NCBI RefSeq assembly: GCF_900217905.1
Contig: NZ_OBMO01000011.1
Location: forward strand, 62,001 to 126,000
DNA length: 64,000 nt
Direction of reading: 5' to 3'
From: Alloalcanivorax xenomutans
GTDB taxonomy: Bacteria; Pseudomonadota; Gammaproteobacteria; Pseudomonadales; Alcanivoracaceae
The position numbers were made by a program, and so were the translations under genes. Below the pieces are notes generated by a model. It was not told the DNA's origin, made no database searches, and was given only the letters and a program-made list of their open reading frames with translations. Each line of letters starts with the position of its first letter. Positions within the stretch are counted from its first letter, which is position 1. Shown in pieces: positions 47,322-56,478 of the stretch.

Positions 47322-48668
47322 TTAATGATTACCCAGCTTCTTTTCCAGGTGGTGGATATCCACGCCGCCTTCCTGGAACGCGGTGTCGCGGAAGATCTTG
47401 TCCCGATGCAGGGCCACGTTGGTCTTGATGCCTTCCACCACGATCTCGTCCAGAGCGTTACGCATGCGGGCAAACGCCACGTCGCGGTTCTCGCCCCAGG
47501 TGATGATCTTGCCGATCAGTGAGTCGTAGTAGGGCGGTACGGTATAACCGCCATAGACGTGGGAATCCACCCGCACCCCATTGCCGCCCGGTGCGTGGAA
47601 GTAGGTGATCTTGCCGGGGCTGGGTACGAAGGTATTGGGATCCTCGGCATTGACCCGCACCTCGATGGCGTGGCCAAGAAAAGTGATGTCTTCCTGCTTC
47701 AACGTCAGGCCTTCGCCGCCGGCGATGCGCAGCTGTTCCTTGACGATGTCGACGCCGGTGATCATCTCACTGACCGGGTGCTCCACCTGCACGCGCGTGT
47801 TCATCTCGATGAAGTAGAAGCCTTCATTTTCGTACAGGAACTCAAAGGTTCCGGCGCCCCGGTAGTTGATCTCCTTGCAGGCATTGACGCAGCGTTGCGC
47901 CACTTCTTCCTTCAGGTGAGCCGGAATGCCGGGGGCCGGAGCCTCTTCCACCACTTTCTGGTGACGGCGCTGCAGGGAGCAGTCCCGGTCGCCGAGGTGT
48001 ATGGCGTGGCCGGCACCGTCGGAGAGCACCTGAATCTCCACATGGCGTGGCTTCTGCAGGAATTTCTCCATGTACACGGTGGCATCGCCGAAAGCGTTTT
48101 TCGCTTCGGAACGGGTTAGGGTCACCGCGTTGAGCAATTGATCCGCATGCTCCACCACGCGCATGCCCCGCCCGCCACCACCGGCGGCGGCCTTGATGAT
48201 GACCGGATAGCCAATCTGCTCGGCCATGGCCTGGGTGGCTTCCGGGTCATCGCCCACCGGACCATTGGAGCCGGGAACGGTGGGGACGCCGGCTTTTTTC
48301 ATCGCCTCGATGGCGGACACCTTGTTGCCCATCAGGCGGATGGTGTCGGCGCGCGGCCCGATGAAGGTGAAGCCGGAACGTTCCACGCTTTCGGCGAAGT
48401 CGGCGTTTTCCGCCAGAAAGCCGTAACCGGGGTGAATGGCATCCGCGTCGGTCACTTCCGCCGCGCTGATGATGGCGGGGATGTTCAAATAGGAATCGGT
48501 GGATGGCGCCGGGCCGATACACACCGCTTCATCGGCGAGACGCACGTGCATCAGATCGCGGTCCGCCTTGGAGTACACCGCCACGGTACGGATGCCCATT
48601 TCCTTGCACGCGCGCAGCACGCGCAGGGCGATCTCGCCGCGGTTGGCAATGACGACTTTTTCCAGCAT
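47322..48668 (-). CDS. accC: Biotin carboxylase subunit of acetyl-CoA carboxylase
   Basis: 448-aa ATP-grasp enzyme that carboxylates the biotin on AccB in the first step of fatty-acid synthesis. [18 protein letters not shown], the Gly-rich [11 protein letters not shown], the [14 protein letters not shown] segment and the biotin-site residues near [12 protein letters not shown] are present. It follows accB by 11 nt in aroQ-accB-accC. Confidence 0.97.
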   Translation of the reverse strand: MLEKVVIANRGEIALRVLRACKEMGIRTVAVYSKADRDLMHVRLADEAVCIGPAPSTDSYLNIPAIISAAEVTDADAIHPGYGFLAENADFAESVERSGFTFIGPRADTIRLMGNKVSAIEAMKKAGVPTVPGSNGPVGDDPEATQAMAEQIGYPVIIKAAAGGGGRGMRVVEHADQLLNAVTLTRSEAKNAFGDATVYMEKFLQKPRHVEIQVLSDGAGHAIHLGDRDCSLQRRHQKVVEEAPAPGIPAHLKEEVAQRCVNACKEINYRGAGTFEFLYENEGFYFIEMNTRVQVEHPVSEMITGVDIVKEQLRIAGGEGLTLKQEDITFLGHAIEVRVNAEDPNTFVPSPGKITYFHAPGGNGVRVDSHVYGGYTVPPYYDSLIGKIITWGENRDVAFARMRNALDEIVVEGIKTNVALHRDKIFRDTAFQEGGVDIHHLEKKLGNH

Positions 48669-48679
48669 TTCGACCTCCG

Positions 48680-49132
48680 TTAAACGATGGAGAACAACGG
48701 CTGGTCGAATTCCACCGGTTCGCCGTCCTCGACCAGGATGGCATCAATAGTGCCGGATTTGTCCGCTTCGATCTGATTCATCATTTTCATCGCTTCGACG
48801 ATGCACAGCACGTCGCCGGCGTTGACCTTCTGGCCCACTTGGGCGAACGGGGTGGCGCCGGGGGAGGAGGCCCGGTAGAAAGTGCCCACCATGGGAGAGC
48901 GCACCAGATGGCCGGCCGGGGAGGCCGGTTCCGGTTCGGCCGCCGGGGCCGCGGCGGGTTGCGGAGCCGCCGGAGCGGGCGCCACCGGGGCGGGGGCAGC
49001 GGGGGCGGGCGCGGCGTTGCGCCAGCCGCCCCGGGTGATGCGTACGGATTCTTCGTTTTCGTGAATTTCCAGTTCTTCGATTCCGGATTCTTCCAGCAGC
49101 TCGATCAATTTCTTGATTTTTCGAATATCCAT
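48680..49132 (-). CDS. accB: Biotin carboxyl carrier protein
   Basis: 150-aa AccB. A short N-terminal domain ([17 protein letters not shown]) is joined by an Ala/Pro-rich linker (about 40-72) to the biotinyl domain. The biotin acceptor is Lys116 in EAMKM, with the thumb-like [17 protein letters not shown] present. It lies between aroQ (34 nt) and accC (11 nt). Confidence 0.97.
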   Translation of the reverse strand: MDIRKIKKLIELLEESGIEELEIHENEESVRITRGGWRNAAPAPAAPAPVAPAPAAPQPAAAPAAEPEPASPAGHLVRSPMVGTFYRASSPGATPFAQVGQKVNAGDVLCIVEAMKMMNQIEADKSGTIDAILVEDGEPVEFDQPLFSIV

Positions 49133-49166
49133 GTCCAGTCCTGTTGGGAGCTGTTGATGTTAAAAG

Positions 49167-49619
49167 TCAGATGTCGTCGTCGGTGCCCAGACGGCGGATG
49201 GCCGCGTCCAGCGCCAACTGGTAACCGTCGGCGCCGAGACCGCAGATCACTCCCTCGGCGATATCCGAGAAATAAGAGTGATGGCGAAAGGTTTCGCGCC
49301 GGTGAATATTGGAAAGGTGCACCTCGATAAACGGAATGCTCACCGCCAGCAGGGCATCTCTCAGCGCCACGCTGGTGTGGGTGAAGGCCGCCGGGTTGAT
49401 CAGAATGAAGTCGACACCTTCCGCGCGGGCGGCATGGATGCGCTCAATCAACTCGTATTCCGCATTGCTTTGCATATGCTGAAGATGATGGCCGGCCTTC
49501 CGGGCCCGGATCTGCAGGGCCTGGTCGATTTGCGCCAAACTAGTGGCGCCATATTTGTCCGGCTCGCGTTGGCCGAGCAGATTCAGGTTGGGTCCGTGCA
49601 GAACCAGAATGGTGGCCAA
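49167..49619 (-). CDS. aroQ: Type II 3-dehydroquinate dehydratase
   Basis: 150-aa dodecameric enzyme of the shikimate pathway. [17 protein letters not shown] carries the catalytic Tyr; [16 protein letters not shown] and [17 protein letters not shown] hold the substrate-binding and catalytic His/Arg. It heads the aroQ-accB-accC operon, a standard gammaproteobacterial arrangement downstream of dsbD. Confidence 0.97.
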   Translation of the reverse strand: MATILVLHGPNLNLLGQREPDKYGATSLAQIDQALQIRARKAGHHLQHMQSNAEYELIERIHAARAEGVDFILINPAAFTHTSVALRDALLAVSIPFIEVHLSNIHRRETFRHHSYFSDIAEGVICGLGADGYQLALDAAIRRLGTDDDI

Positions 49620-49803
49620 GATGGATACCCCTGAATGTGTCGTTATCTGCGGTGAACAGGAGGGAAAAACGGCATCAGGCCGGGGCTTTTCCCGAAGTTT
49701 GCAGTCTAGGGGGAATCGCCCGGCGAAAAAAGAACTTTACACTATTCGTTACATGTACCGGCGCCCCTGATGACGGGATCGGGACGCCGGTCACGGCGGC
49801 GGG

Positions 49804-51726
49804 TCAGGAGGCGGTGACCGGCAAGACAGTTTGTTCCAGATGGCGGATGAACCGCTCTGGCCCCATCTCGCCGAGCACCCGGGACTCCGGGACTTCCTCG
49901 CCAGCGGGGGTGAAGAACACCAGGCTGGGCAGACCGAAGATGTTGTATTCGGTCATGATCGCCTGGTTTTCGCTGTTGATGTCGGTGATATCCACCCGAT
50001 AAAGATCGAACCCCTCCATGGTGGCCAGCACGTCCGGGTGGCTCAGCGTGGTTTCCTCCAGCACCTTGCAGGCCACGCACCACTCGGCGAAGAAGTCCAC
50101 CAGCACCGGCCGTCCGGCCCGGGAGGACTCCGCCAGGGCCTGACGCAGCGCCGCCTGGCCGGTGAGTGTGCGCCAGGGACCGTGGTCCTCCTTGGCCGCC
50201 GTGGGTTGCGCCGTACCGGTAGTAACGGCCACCGGTGCCGCCGGTTGCCGCCAGTGGGCCAGCGGCTGCCATGGGTCGCGGGCGCCGGAGGCGGCGCCGA
50301 TCAACAAAATCACGCCATACAGCGTCAGCACCAGAGCCAGGCCCCGTTTCAGGCGGGAGCCGCCTTCTTTCACCGGTTCCAGGGCGCCCAGTTGGACGCC
50401 GTAAATGGCCAGCAACAGGCCGTACAGCGCCAGGGTCACCGGCGCCGGCACGATGCGGTCCAGCAGCCAGATGGCGACCCCGAGCATGACCACGCCGAAG
50501 AAGCGTTTGATCTCCTCCATCCACAGGCCGGCCCGGGGCAGCAAATGGCCGCCGCCGGTGCCGAACAGGATCAGCGGCACGCCCATGCCGATGGACAGCG
50601 CGAACAGGCTGGCGGCGCCGGTCAGGGCATCGCCGCTGCCAGCCACATAGATCAAGGCGCCGGCGAGGATCGGGGTGACGCAGGGGGATACCACCAGGGC
50701 GGAGATCATGCCAAGCAGGGCGGCGCCGGCCAGCCCCTTGCGCTTCGGTCCAGTCTGGTTGAGACGGTCGCGCAGCGCCGCCGGTAACTGCAACTCATAA
50801 AGGCCGAACATGGCCAGTGCCAGCAGCACGAAGATCACTACACTGGTGATGATCGCGGCCGGCTGTTGCAACAGGAACTGGAGGTTCAGCCCGGCTCCGA
50901 ACAGGGCCACCAACAGCCCCGCCAGGGTGTAGGGCACCGCCACGCCGAGCACATAGGCGCTGCTGAGCAGGAAGCCACGGCGGGCGCTGGGGTGCTGTTC
51001 CCCGGCGATGATACCGGAGAGGATCGGAATCATCGGGAAGACACAGGGCGTGAATGCCAGCAATAGACCGCCGGCGAAGAACAGGGCGATCACCAGCCCC
51101 AGGCTCTGACCGGAGATCCAGCGATTAAAGGCGTTGGCGTCCTCTGAAAACAGCGTTTCCAGGAACCCCCCGTCGCCTGTGCTCGCGGCGGCGGTTGGCG
51201 TGGCGGCCGGTGCGGTGGCGCTCAGCGCCGTGGGGGGCTTGCCGGGACGGGGCTCCTCGAAGGCGAAGGTCTTGCTGGCCGGCGGGTAGCACAGCAAATC
51301 CTCGATGCAGCCCTGATAACGCACCTCCAACTCGGTATCGGCCAGCGGCACGCTGCGCAACGGCAACGACACTTCCAGCCGCTGGTAGAATACCTCGACG
51401 TCACCGAATATGGGATCCACCTTCGGTTTGCCCGCGGGCATCTGGAAACCGGAAAAGTCATCGAGAACGTTGCCGTTGGTGTCGCGGAGAATGAACTCAA
51501 AGCGTTGGCGGTACAGATAGACGTCGTCGAGAAGTTCAAACCCCACCAGCACGGTTTGTTTGTCCCAGTCGGCATCCGCCATCACCTGGATCGCCTCGTC
51601 CACCGTGGGCGGCTGGTCGTTGCCCAACCCGCCGCTGCTTCCCCCGCCCAGAGACAGCGCAAGCGCGGGGCTGGCGAGCAGCCCCAGCACAAAAAGGGAT
51701 AATAGTGAACGCAAGCGTTGTGACAT
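49804..51726 (-). CDS. dsbD: Thiol:disulfide interchange protein DsbD
   Basis: 640-aa inner-membrane reductant shuttle that passes electrons from cytoplasmic thioredoxin to periplasmic DsbC/DsbG and CcmG. After a signal peptide come the periplasmic alpha domain (Cys140 and Cys146, in QGCIEDLLCYPP) and eight membrane helices. The paired cysteines in FTPCVFPMIPILSGI and VVSPCVTPILAG lie in that block. The periplasmic gamma thioredoxin domain holds CVAC at about 550-553. ATG 51726 is preceded by GGAGGAA; the upstream extension to 51777 is not coding. All three redox pairs are intact. Confidence 0.95.
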   Translation of the reverse strand: MSQRLRSLLSLFVLGLLASPALALSLGGGSSGGLGNDQPPTVDEAIQVMADADWDKQTVLVGFELLDDVYLYRQRFEFILRDTNGNVLDDFSGFQMPAGKPKVDPIFGDVEVFYQRLEVSLPLRSVPLADTELEVRYQGCIEDLLCYPPASKTFAFEEPRPGKPPTALSATAPAATPTAAASTGDGGFLETLFSEDANAFNRWISGQSLGLVIALFFAGGLLLAFTPCVFPMIPILSGIIAGEQHPSARRGFLLSSAYVLGVAVPYTLAGLLVALFGAGLNLQFLLQQPAAIITSVVIFVLLALAMFGLYELQLPAALRDRLNQTGPKRKGLAGAALLGMISALVVSPCVTPILAGALIYVAGSGDALTGAASLFALSIGMGVPLILFGTGGGHLLPRAGLWMEEIKRFFGVVMLGVAIWLLDRIVPAPVTLALYGLLLAIYGVQLGALEPVKEGGSRLKRGLALVLTLYGVILLIGAASGARDPWQPLAHWRQPAAPVAVTTGTAQPTAAKEDHGPWRTLTGQAALRQALAESSRAGRPVLVDFFAEWCVACKVLEETTLSHPDVLATMEGFDLYRVDITDINSENQAIMTEYNIFGLPSLVFFTPAGEEVPESRVLGEMGPERFIRHLEQTVLPVTAS

Positions 51727-52109
51727 TGATTCCTCCAGATAACCGGTTTTGTCCCTGGCCCGGTCTCCCCCAAACATAAGAGCACGGCCATGACCCGCTG
51801 GCGGTGGCCCCGGTGCTACCCGTATTCCTGATACTCCGGGTAAATATAGAGGCCGCCTGCGCGGATCGGTTCCCAGTCTGCGCCTCGTGGATTAAAGGGG
51901 CTTTAAGGCAGTGATAGCAGGTGGCGGTGAAGAACGCATTGTGCCCCCATGCCGAAATGGACGCAAAGACCGCCGCCGGCGGCCGGGATCCTGTCGTTGG
52001 CGACAAAGACTGCTATATTGGCGCACAATGCCGTGGAGTCCCGAGCGCGGACTCCGAGATGATACAAAAGGCCGTTCCCGGCCTGACAGGATGCAAGTGG
52101 GGATCACCG
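51727..52109. other. Intergenic region between dsbD and the DUF2333 gene
   Basis: 383 bp of divergent control region without a credible gene. On the plus strand an extended -10 element TGCTATATT (52011-52019) would start transcription near 52026, 84 nt before the DUF2333 ATG. A short ORF continuing upstream of that ATG is in frame but lacks a ribosome-binding site and resembles no protein. On the minus strand I see no clear dsbD promoter. Confidence 0.45.
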
Positions 52110-53102
52110 ATGAGTAATGAGAAGTTCTCCCAGAAGATGGGCGACCGGTTGCTGGACCCGGCCAATAACCGGATATGGAAAGGCGCCCTGTGGCTGATCG
52201 TGATCCTGCTTCTGGTGGACGTACTGCTCGGCTGGTACTGGAGCTGGGAGCCGGATCTCCAGGAAGTGCGGGCACTCGCCAATGCCCAGCCTGGAGAGGT
52301 CACTACGCTGGAAGTGATCAACGTGGCCAGTACCCTGCTGGACAAACCGGGCGGTTATTTGAGCAACGACGTGCTGCCGCATCGACTGTGGCTGGATAAC
52401 ATGCCGTCCTGGGAGTTCGGCGTGTTGGTGCAGTTACGCGATATGGTGCGGGTGATGCGCCGGGACATGAGCCGCTCCCAGTCCCAGAGTCAGGAAGACC
52501 GTAATCTGGCGATTGCCGAGCCGCAGTTCAATTTCGACTCCCGCAGTTGGGCCATGCCCGCCACGGAAAGCGAGTACCGTAGGGGTATCCGCGCGCTGGA
52601 GCGTTACCTGGAGAGCCTGCGCAGTGGCGATGGCCGGTTCTACGCCCGGGCCGACAACCTGAATTCCTGGCTCAACGAAGTACAGAACCGGCTTGGCGCC
52701 CTCAGCCAGGACCTCAGCCGCAGCGTCGGGCGCACCACGCTGGACACCGAGGAAAATACCCCGGTGACTCAGCTGGACAGCAAGGAACGGGTGGTGAAAA
52801 CCCCGTGGATGAAAATCGATAATGTTTTCTATGAAGCGAGAGGGGCGTCCTGGGCGCTGGTGCAACTGATGCGGGCGCTGGAAGTGGATTTCGCCGACGT
52901 GCTGCGCAAGAAGAACGCCACCGTCAGCTTCCGGCAGATGGTGCGCGAACTGGAAGCCACCCAGGAAACGCTGTGGAGCCCGATGGTTCTGAACGGCTCC
53001 GGCTTCGGCATCTTCGCCAACCATTCCCTGGTCATGGCCAACTACCTGTCCCGCGCCAACGCCTCCCTGATTGATCTTCGGAAGTTGCTGCAGGAGGGGT
53101 AG
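52110..53102 (+). CDS. DUF2333 family membrane-anchored protein
   Basis: 330-aa protein with one N-terminal membrane helix (about 27-47, LWLIVILLLVDVLLGWYW) and a large, mostly helical periplasmic part. That part contains LPHRLWLDNMPSWEFGVLVQLRDM and a C-terminal NHSLVMANYLSRANASLIDLRKLLQ. It matches the DUF2333 family of gammaproteobacteria, which has no known function. ATG 52110 gives the usual start (MSNEKFSQKMGDRLLDP). Its stop lies six bases upstream of heptamer element D. Confidence 0.82.
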   Translation: MSNEKFSQKMGDRLLDPANNRIWKGALWLIVILLLVDVLLGWYWSWEPDLQEVRALANAQPGEVTTLEVINVASTLLDKPGGYLSNDVLPHRLWLDNMPSWEFGVLVQLRDMVRVMRRDMSRSQSQSQEDRNLAIAEPQFNFDSRSWAMPATESEYRRGIRALERYLESLRSGDGRFYARADNLNSWLNEVQNRLGALSQDLSRSVGRTTLDTEENTPVTQLDSKERVVKTPWMKIDNVFYEARGASWALVQLMRALEVDFADVLRKKNATVSFRQMVRELEATQETLWSPMVLNGSGFGIFANHSLVMANYLSRANASLIDLRKLLQEG

Positions 53103-53108
53103 GAAAAG

Positions 53109-53326
53109 CAGGGAACAGTTAATAGTGAATAGTTAATAGCGAAGAAAAAGGTTTGCGGTTCCGCAAGGCGTGTTTGTGTATCCGCAACTTTCTCTGAGAA
53201 ACCTGTTTGATGGTTTTTCCTGAAAACGAAGAGGCCGCGCCCAGCCCTTGGACGCGGCCTCTTTGCTGTCCGATCAACCTTTCTTGTCTCGCGCGCTATT
53301 CACTGTTCACTATTAACTATTCACTG
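53109..53326. repeat. Heptamer-array palindromic element, member D
   Basis: The left arm has five 7-mers (53109-53143), starting six A-rich bases after the DUF2333 stop. A small TTGCGG/CCGCAA hairpin follows (53153-53166). The central stem is AAGAGGCCGCG (53229-53239) with its complement at 53253-53263. The right arm has four 7-mers (53299-53326), preceded by CGCGCGCTA. The right arm is inside the cmoA reading frame: it encodes the last residues and the stop codon. This is the longest member because of extra sequence between the left arm and the stem. Confidence 0.87.
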
Positions 53327-54062
53327 CTTTTTTTGTTCCGAGAAAACCGGCGAAGTTATACCACTTGAAAAACACGTCCACGTTGTCCAGGCCGGCGCGG
53401 GAGAGGAGCTTGAGGTTCTCATCCAGGCGGTAGGGGATCAGGACGTTTTCCAGGGCCTCGCGTTTTTGCGCGATTTCGGTTTCCGAATAGCCGTTGCGCT
53501 TCTTCATGTCGTAATAGAGCTTGATCCACAGACGGTTGAGGAAGGCGTCGTTGCCCAGCACTTTTTCCACCAGAATCAAGGTGCCGCCGGGTCTTAGTCC
53601 CGAGACGATTGAGTACAGCAGGGCCTCGCGATTGAGCGGGCGCACGAATTGCAGGGTGAGATTGAGCACCACCACCGAGGCGTCTTGTACCTGGACGCCC
53701 TCATTGAGATCGGCGTATTCCAGACGCACACGGCCAGACAGGCATTGCTCGGCCAGATTGTGCCGGGCCCGTTCGAGCATCGCCGGGGAGTAATCGCAGC
53801 CCACCAGTTCCACACCCGGCGCCACGGTTTGATCCAGCGTTTTCAAGGTGATGCCGGTGGAGCAACCCAGGTCGTAGATGCGGGAGCCCGGTACCGCGAA
53901 TTCCCGGGCCAGTTCCCCGATCATCCGCTGTTGCTCCCAATATTGAGGGATGCTGCGATCGAGCATGTCGTCGAAAACGGCGGCGGTGTTCTCGCCGAAA
54001 TCGAAATCGCTGATTGCCTGTTCCTCGGCGGCGAAGAGACGGTCCTTTTTTTGGGATGTCAT
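53313..54062 (-). CDS. cmoA: Carboxy-S-adenosyl-L-methionine synthase
   Basis: 249-aa SAM-fold enzyme of the CmoA family, which converts SAM and prephenate to carboxy-SAM for tRNA wobble uridine modification (cmo5U). YDLGCSTGITL, GCDYSPAMLERAR, VVLNLTLQFV and NGYSETEIAQKREALENVL match the family. The usual partner cmoB is not in the window. The C-terminal AVNS and the TAA are encoded by heptamer element D, so the natural C-terminus has been replaced by repeat-derived residues. No effect on the catalytic domain is expected. Confidence 0.83.
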   Translation of the reverse strand: MTSQKKDRLFAAEEQAISDFDFGENTAAVFDDMLDRSIPQYWEQQRMIGELAREFAVPGSRIYDLGCSTGITLKTLDQTVAPGVELVGCDYSPAMLERARHNLAEQCLSGRVRLEYADLNEGVQVQDASVVVLNLTLQFVRPLNREALLYSIVSGLRPGGTLILVEKVLGNDAFLNRLWIKLYYDMKKRNGYSETEIAQKREALENVLIPYRLDENLKLLSRAGLDNVDVFFKWYNFAGFLGTKKAVNS

Positions 54063-54267
54063 AAAGTTGTCCCCGAAATCAACCAGGATCGGTGGTCATT
54101 GCCTTGGTTCTGATGCGCTGGCGCATGCCGTCTCCCTGGAGTATCCCGCAGGATCATGACAGTTGTGTTGATTTCGGGGCCACGGCTGGAATTCAGGGCG
54201 CGCGCGGAAAGAGGGTATTCCGCGCGGTACACACCCAATTGATGCGATAGTCGAACGGGAGGGCCTC

Positions 54268-55416
54268 TTGTCCAAAACCTCGATGCATAAGTATAAGTGG
54301 GAAAAATACCTTCCTATCCGGCGCACCAAACTGCGCAGCTATCTGGTGGGGGGCGGCGTGCTGCTCGGCCTGGCGGGGTTCAATACCATGGCGGCGTTGC
54401 CGTTTTCGGTGGGCGCGGTGTTCATGGCCCTGGCGGCCTGGCTGCACGTTTGGGCGAAAGGGCATTTGGACAAAAACGCCACTCTGACCCGGTCCGGTCC
54501 TTACCGTTGGGTCCGCGACCCATTTCATCTGTCCAATTTTTTCATGGACCTGGGGCTGTGCCTGATCATCAATAACGGGGTGTTCAGCTTGGTGATGATG
54601 ACGTTCTGGGTCATCGCCTATCGGCACCGGTTATGGGAGGAGGATCAGCAACTGGTGGAGATTTTTGGTGACGAGTACCTGGATTACCGCGCCCGGATTC
54701 CACGCATGATTCCCTACAGGCCGCCGATGGAAAAGAAGTACGACAAACCTTTCTCGGTCAGGCACGCGCCGATCTACCGGGGCAGCGTCTGCACCCGGCT
54801 ATTCCGGCTCGCTTCTTATCCTTATTTATTTTTTGTTGCCGCGGAGATCGGTCAGAAAGGCACCGACCTGCTTGCGGCGCAAGAGCATCCCGCTTTTTAC
54901 TGGGCTCTGACGGGCTTTCTGTTCTTCCACTTCCTGTCCCGAGCGGCGGGTGAGATCACTAAAAGGCGAGCCTCCATCTTGCCGCTGTGGACGTTGCGTC
55001 ATCCGGCCCGGGGCGTGATCGTGTCGATAATGGTGGCGGCGCTGCTGGCGGTGGACATGTTGTGGTCCGGACCGCGCATTCTGGAATGGCATCTGGACAG
55101 AGGGCAGTGGCTGATTTTGTTGGTGGCGGCGATGTTGTTGGTGGCGACGCTGCGCGGGCTCTGGCACAGCGTGCGCTTTCGCCGTCTGATCGAGGGCACC
55201 GCTCTGGTCGTGGCCTGGTTGTTCACCCCGGTGCCGTGGCTGGCGCTGGTGCCGGCCTGTTATTTCTCCGCCGCCTTTCTGTACGGTGATCCGGACCAGC
55301 CCGAGGCCGATGTGGACCATGTCTTTCTGGCCACGAAAACCGACGGCGCGGCGTTGGCGGCACTGGGGTTGTGGATGCCACTGATACTGATCGGTCTACC
55401 CGCCACCTGGTTCTAG
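54268..55416 (+). CDS. Methyltransferase-like (PEMT/ICMT) membrane protein with extra C-terminal domain
   Basis: About 382-aa membrane protein. The first about 150 residues resemble a complete PEMT/ICMT domain: SGPYRWVRDPFHLSNFF, where family members read HP rather than DP, and EEDQQLVEIFGDEYLDYRARIPR. The rest (about 180-382) adds some five to six further helices with no family I recognise. Start codon choice is TTG 54268, right after GGGAGGG, or ATG 54283 further away. It converges on a PF10118 gene with element E between. Substrate unknown. Confidence 0.65.
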   Translation: MSKTSMHKYKWEKYLPIRRTKLRSYLVGGGVLLGLAGFNTMAALPFSVGAVFMALAAWLHVWAKGHLDKNATLTRSGPYRWVRDPFHLSNFFMDLGLCLIINNGVFSLVMMTFWVIAYRHRLWEEDQQLVEIFGDEYLDYRARIPRMIPYRPPMEKKYDKPFSVRHAPIYRGSVCTRLFRLASYPYLFFVAAEIGQKGTDLLAAQEHPAFYWALTGFLFFHFLSRAAGEITKRRASILPLWTLRHPARGVIVSIMVAALLAVDMLWSGPRILEWHLDRGQWLILLVAAMLLVATLRGLWHSVRFRRLIEGTALVVAWLFTPVPWLALVPACYFSAAFLYGDPDQPEADVDHVFLATKTDGAALAALGLWMPLILIGLPATWF

Positions 55417-55433
55417 GGCGTTCCATAAGACGG

Positions 55434-55527
55434 GGCCGCGCCCAGGGCTAGGGCGCGGCCTCCATGCTTTCGGATGAACCTGTCCTGTCTCGCGCGCTGT
55501 TAACTATTCCCTGTTAACTATTAACTG
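55434..55527. repeat. Heptamer-array element, member E (one arm)
   Basis: The hairpin GGCCGCGCCC (55434-55443) pairs with 55451-55460. It is followed by the family-specific TGTCTCGCGCGCT and four 7-mers (55500-55527: TTAACTA, TTCCCTG, TTAACTA, TTAACTG). The arm ends three bases before the stop of the PF10118 gene. No left arm is visible after the methyltransferase-like gene. Confidence 0.8.
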
Positions 55528-55530
55528 CCT

Positions 55531-56391
55531 TCACGCCACCGAACTGACCGCCGGCTCCGGCAGGGTGTCACGCCATTTCGCCACCAGATCGGTGTTGTCG
55601 TCGTCCCAGGGATGGAAGCGCGGGCTCAGATAGCGGAACCAGGCCGGTACGGTGGAGCTGATCACGCCCCGGTAACCGAACAGACGCCACAGGCCCTTGG
55701 CCAGCGTCAGCGGTTGCCGGTGGACGCCGTCCTGCTTCAGAAACTGCCAGGTGAAATAGCTGGTGAAGGTGATCAGATAGGCGGTGCTGATCAGGAAAGC
55801 GCGCTGGCGTTGCCAGTAGCCGCCATCCACATCCTGGTACAGATCGAAGGCCACGGCCTTGTGTTCGGTTTCCTCGATGGCGTGCCAGACCCACAAGGGG
55901 CGCACGGAAGGATCCATGCTCTCGATCACGTCCTTGTGGCTAAGAATGGTGTCGGCGAGGATCGCGGTGATGTGTTCCAGACCGGCGGTGGCGGCCAGTT
56001 GCCGCTCTGGCGGCAAATGCTTGCGGGCGCCGGCCAGCAGCTTCTGCGTGACGTTCAGGGCGCGTTCGACCAGCGCATCGTAACCCTGTCCCGCCACCAG
56101 ATCGTTGAAGGCCTTGTGCTCCAGGGAATGCATCGCCTCCTGGCCAATGAAGCCGGAGATGTCCTTCTGCCGTTGCGGGTCGTCGACGCGGTCGCGGAAG
56201 GCGCGTACCGCGTCCACGAAAAAGCGTTCGCCATCAGGAAAGGTGATGGAAAGGACGTTGAGAAGATGGGTGGCCACCGGATCATCGCCATACCAATAGC
56301 CGGCTTTCTCCAGACCTTTGAAATCGAAGTTCATGCGCCGCACCTTGATCGGCTGGCGTGATTCGCTACGTCGACGGGAAAACAATCGCAT
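55531..56391 (-). CDS. PF10118-type predicted metal-dependent hydrolase
   Basis: 286-aa protein of the PF10118 family (predicted metal-dependent hydrolase, ferritin-like helices). Conserved metal-ligand segments are IGQEAMHSLEHKAFND, LEHITAIL and HAIEETEHKAVAFDLY. Such proteins occur in hydrocarbon- and lipid-degrading bacteria, but no activity is proven. The frame is open to 57156 across the opposite araC gene; ATG 56391 follows GGAGAG and gives the family N-terminus. It is divergent from the AraC regulator, its likely controller. Confidence 0.8.
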   Translation of the reverse strand: MRLFSRRRSESRQPIKVRRMNFDFKGLEKAGYWYGDDPVATHLLNVLSITFPDGERFFVDAVRAFRDRVDDPQRQKDISGFIGQEAMHSLEHKAFNDLVAGQGYDALVERALNVTQKLLAGARKHLPPERQLAATAGLEHITAILADTILSHKDVIESMDPSVRPLWVWHAIEETEHKAVAFDLYQDVDGGYWQRQRAFLISTAYLITFTSYFTWQFLKQDGVHRQPLTLAKGLWRLFGYRGVISSTVPAWFRYLSPRFHPWDDDNTDLVAKWRDTLPEPAVSSVA

Positions 56392-56478
56392 CGGGCTCTC
56401 CTGGCGATTCTGCCAATGTTGAATGTCCGTCAATATGCTCCAGTAGCGGTGACGGGTCTTGTCGTGGAGGGCCAACCT

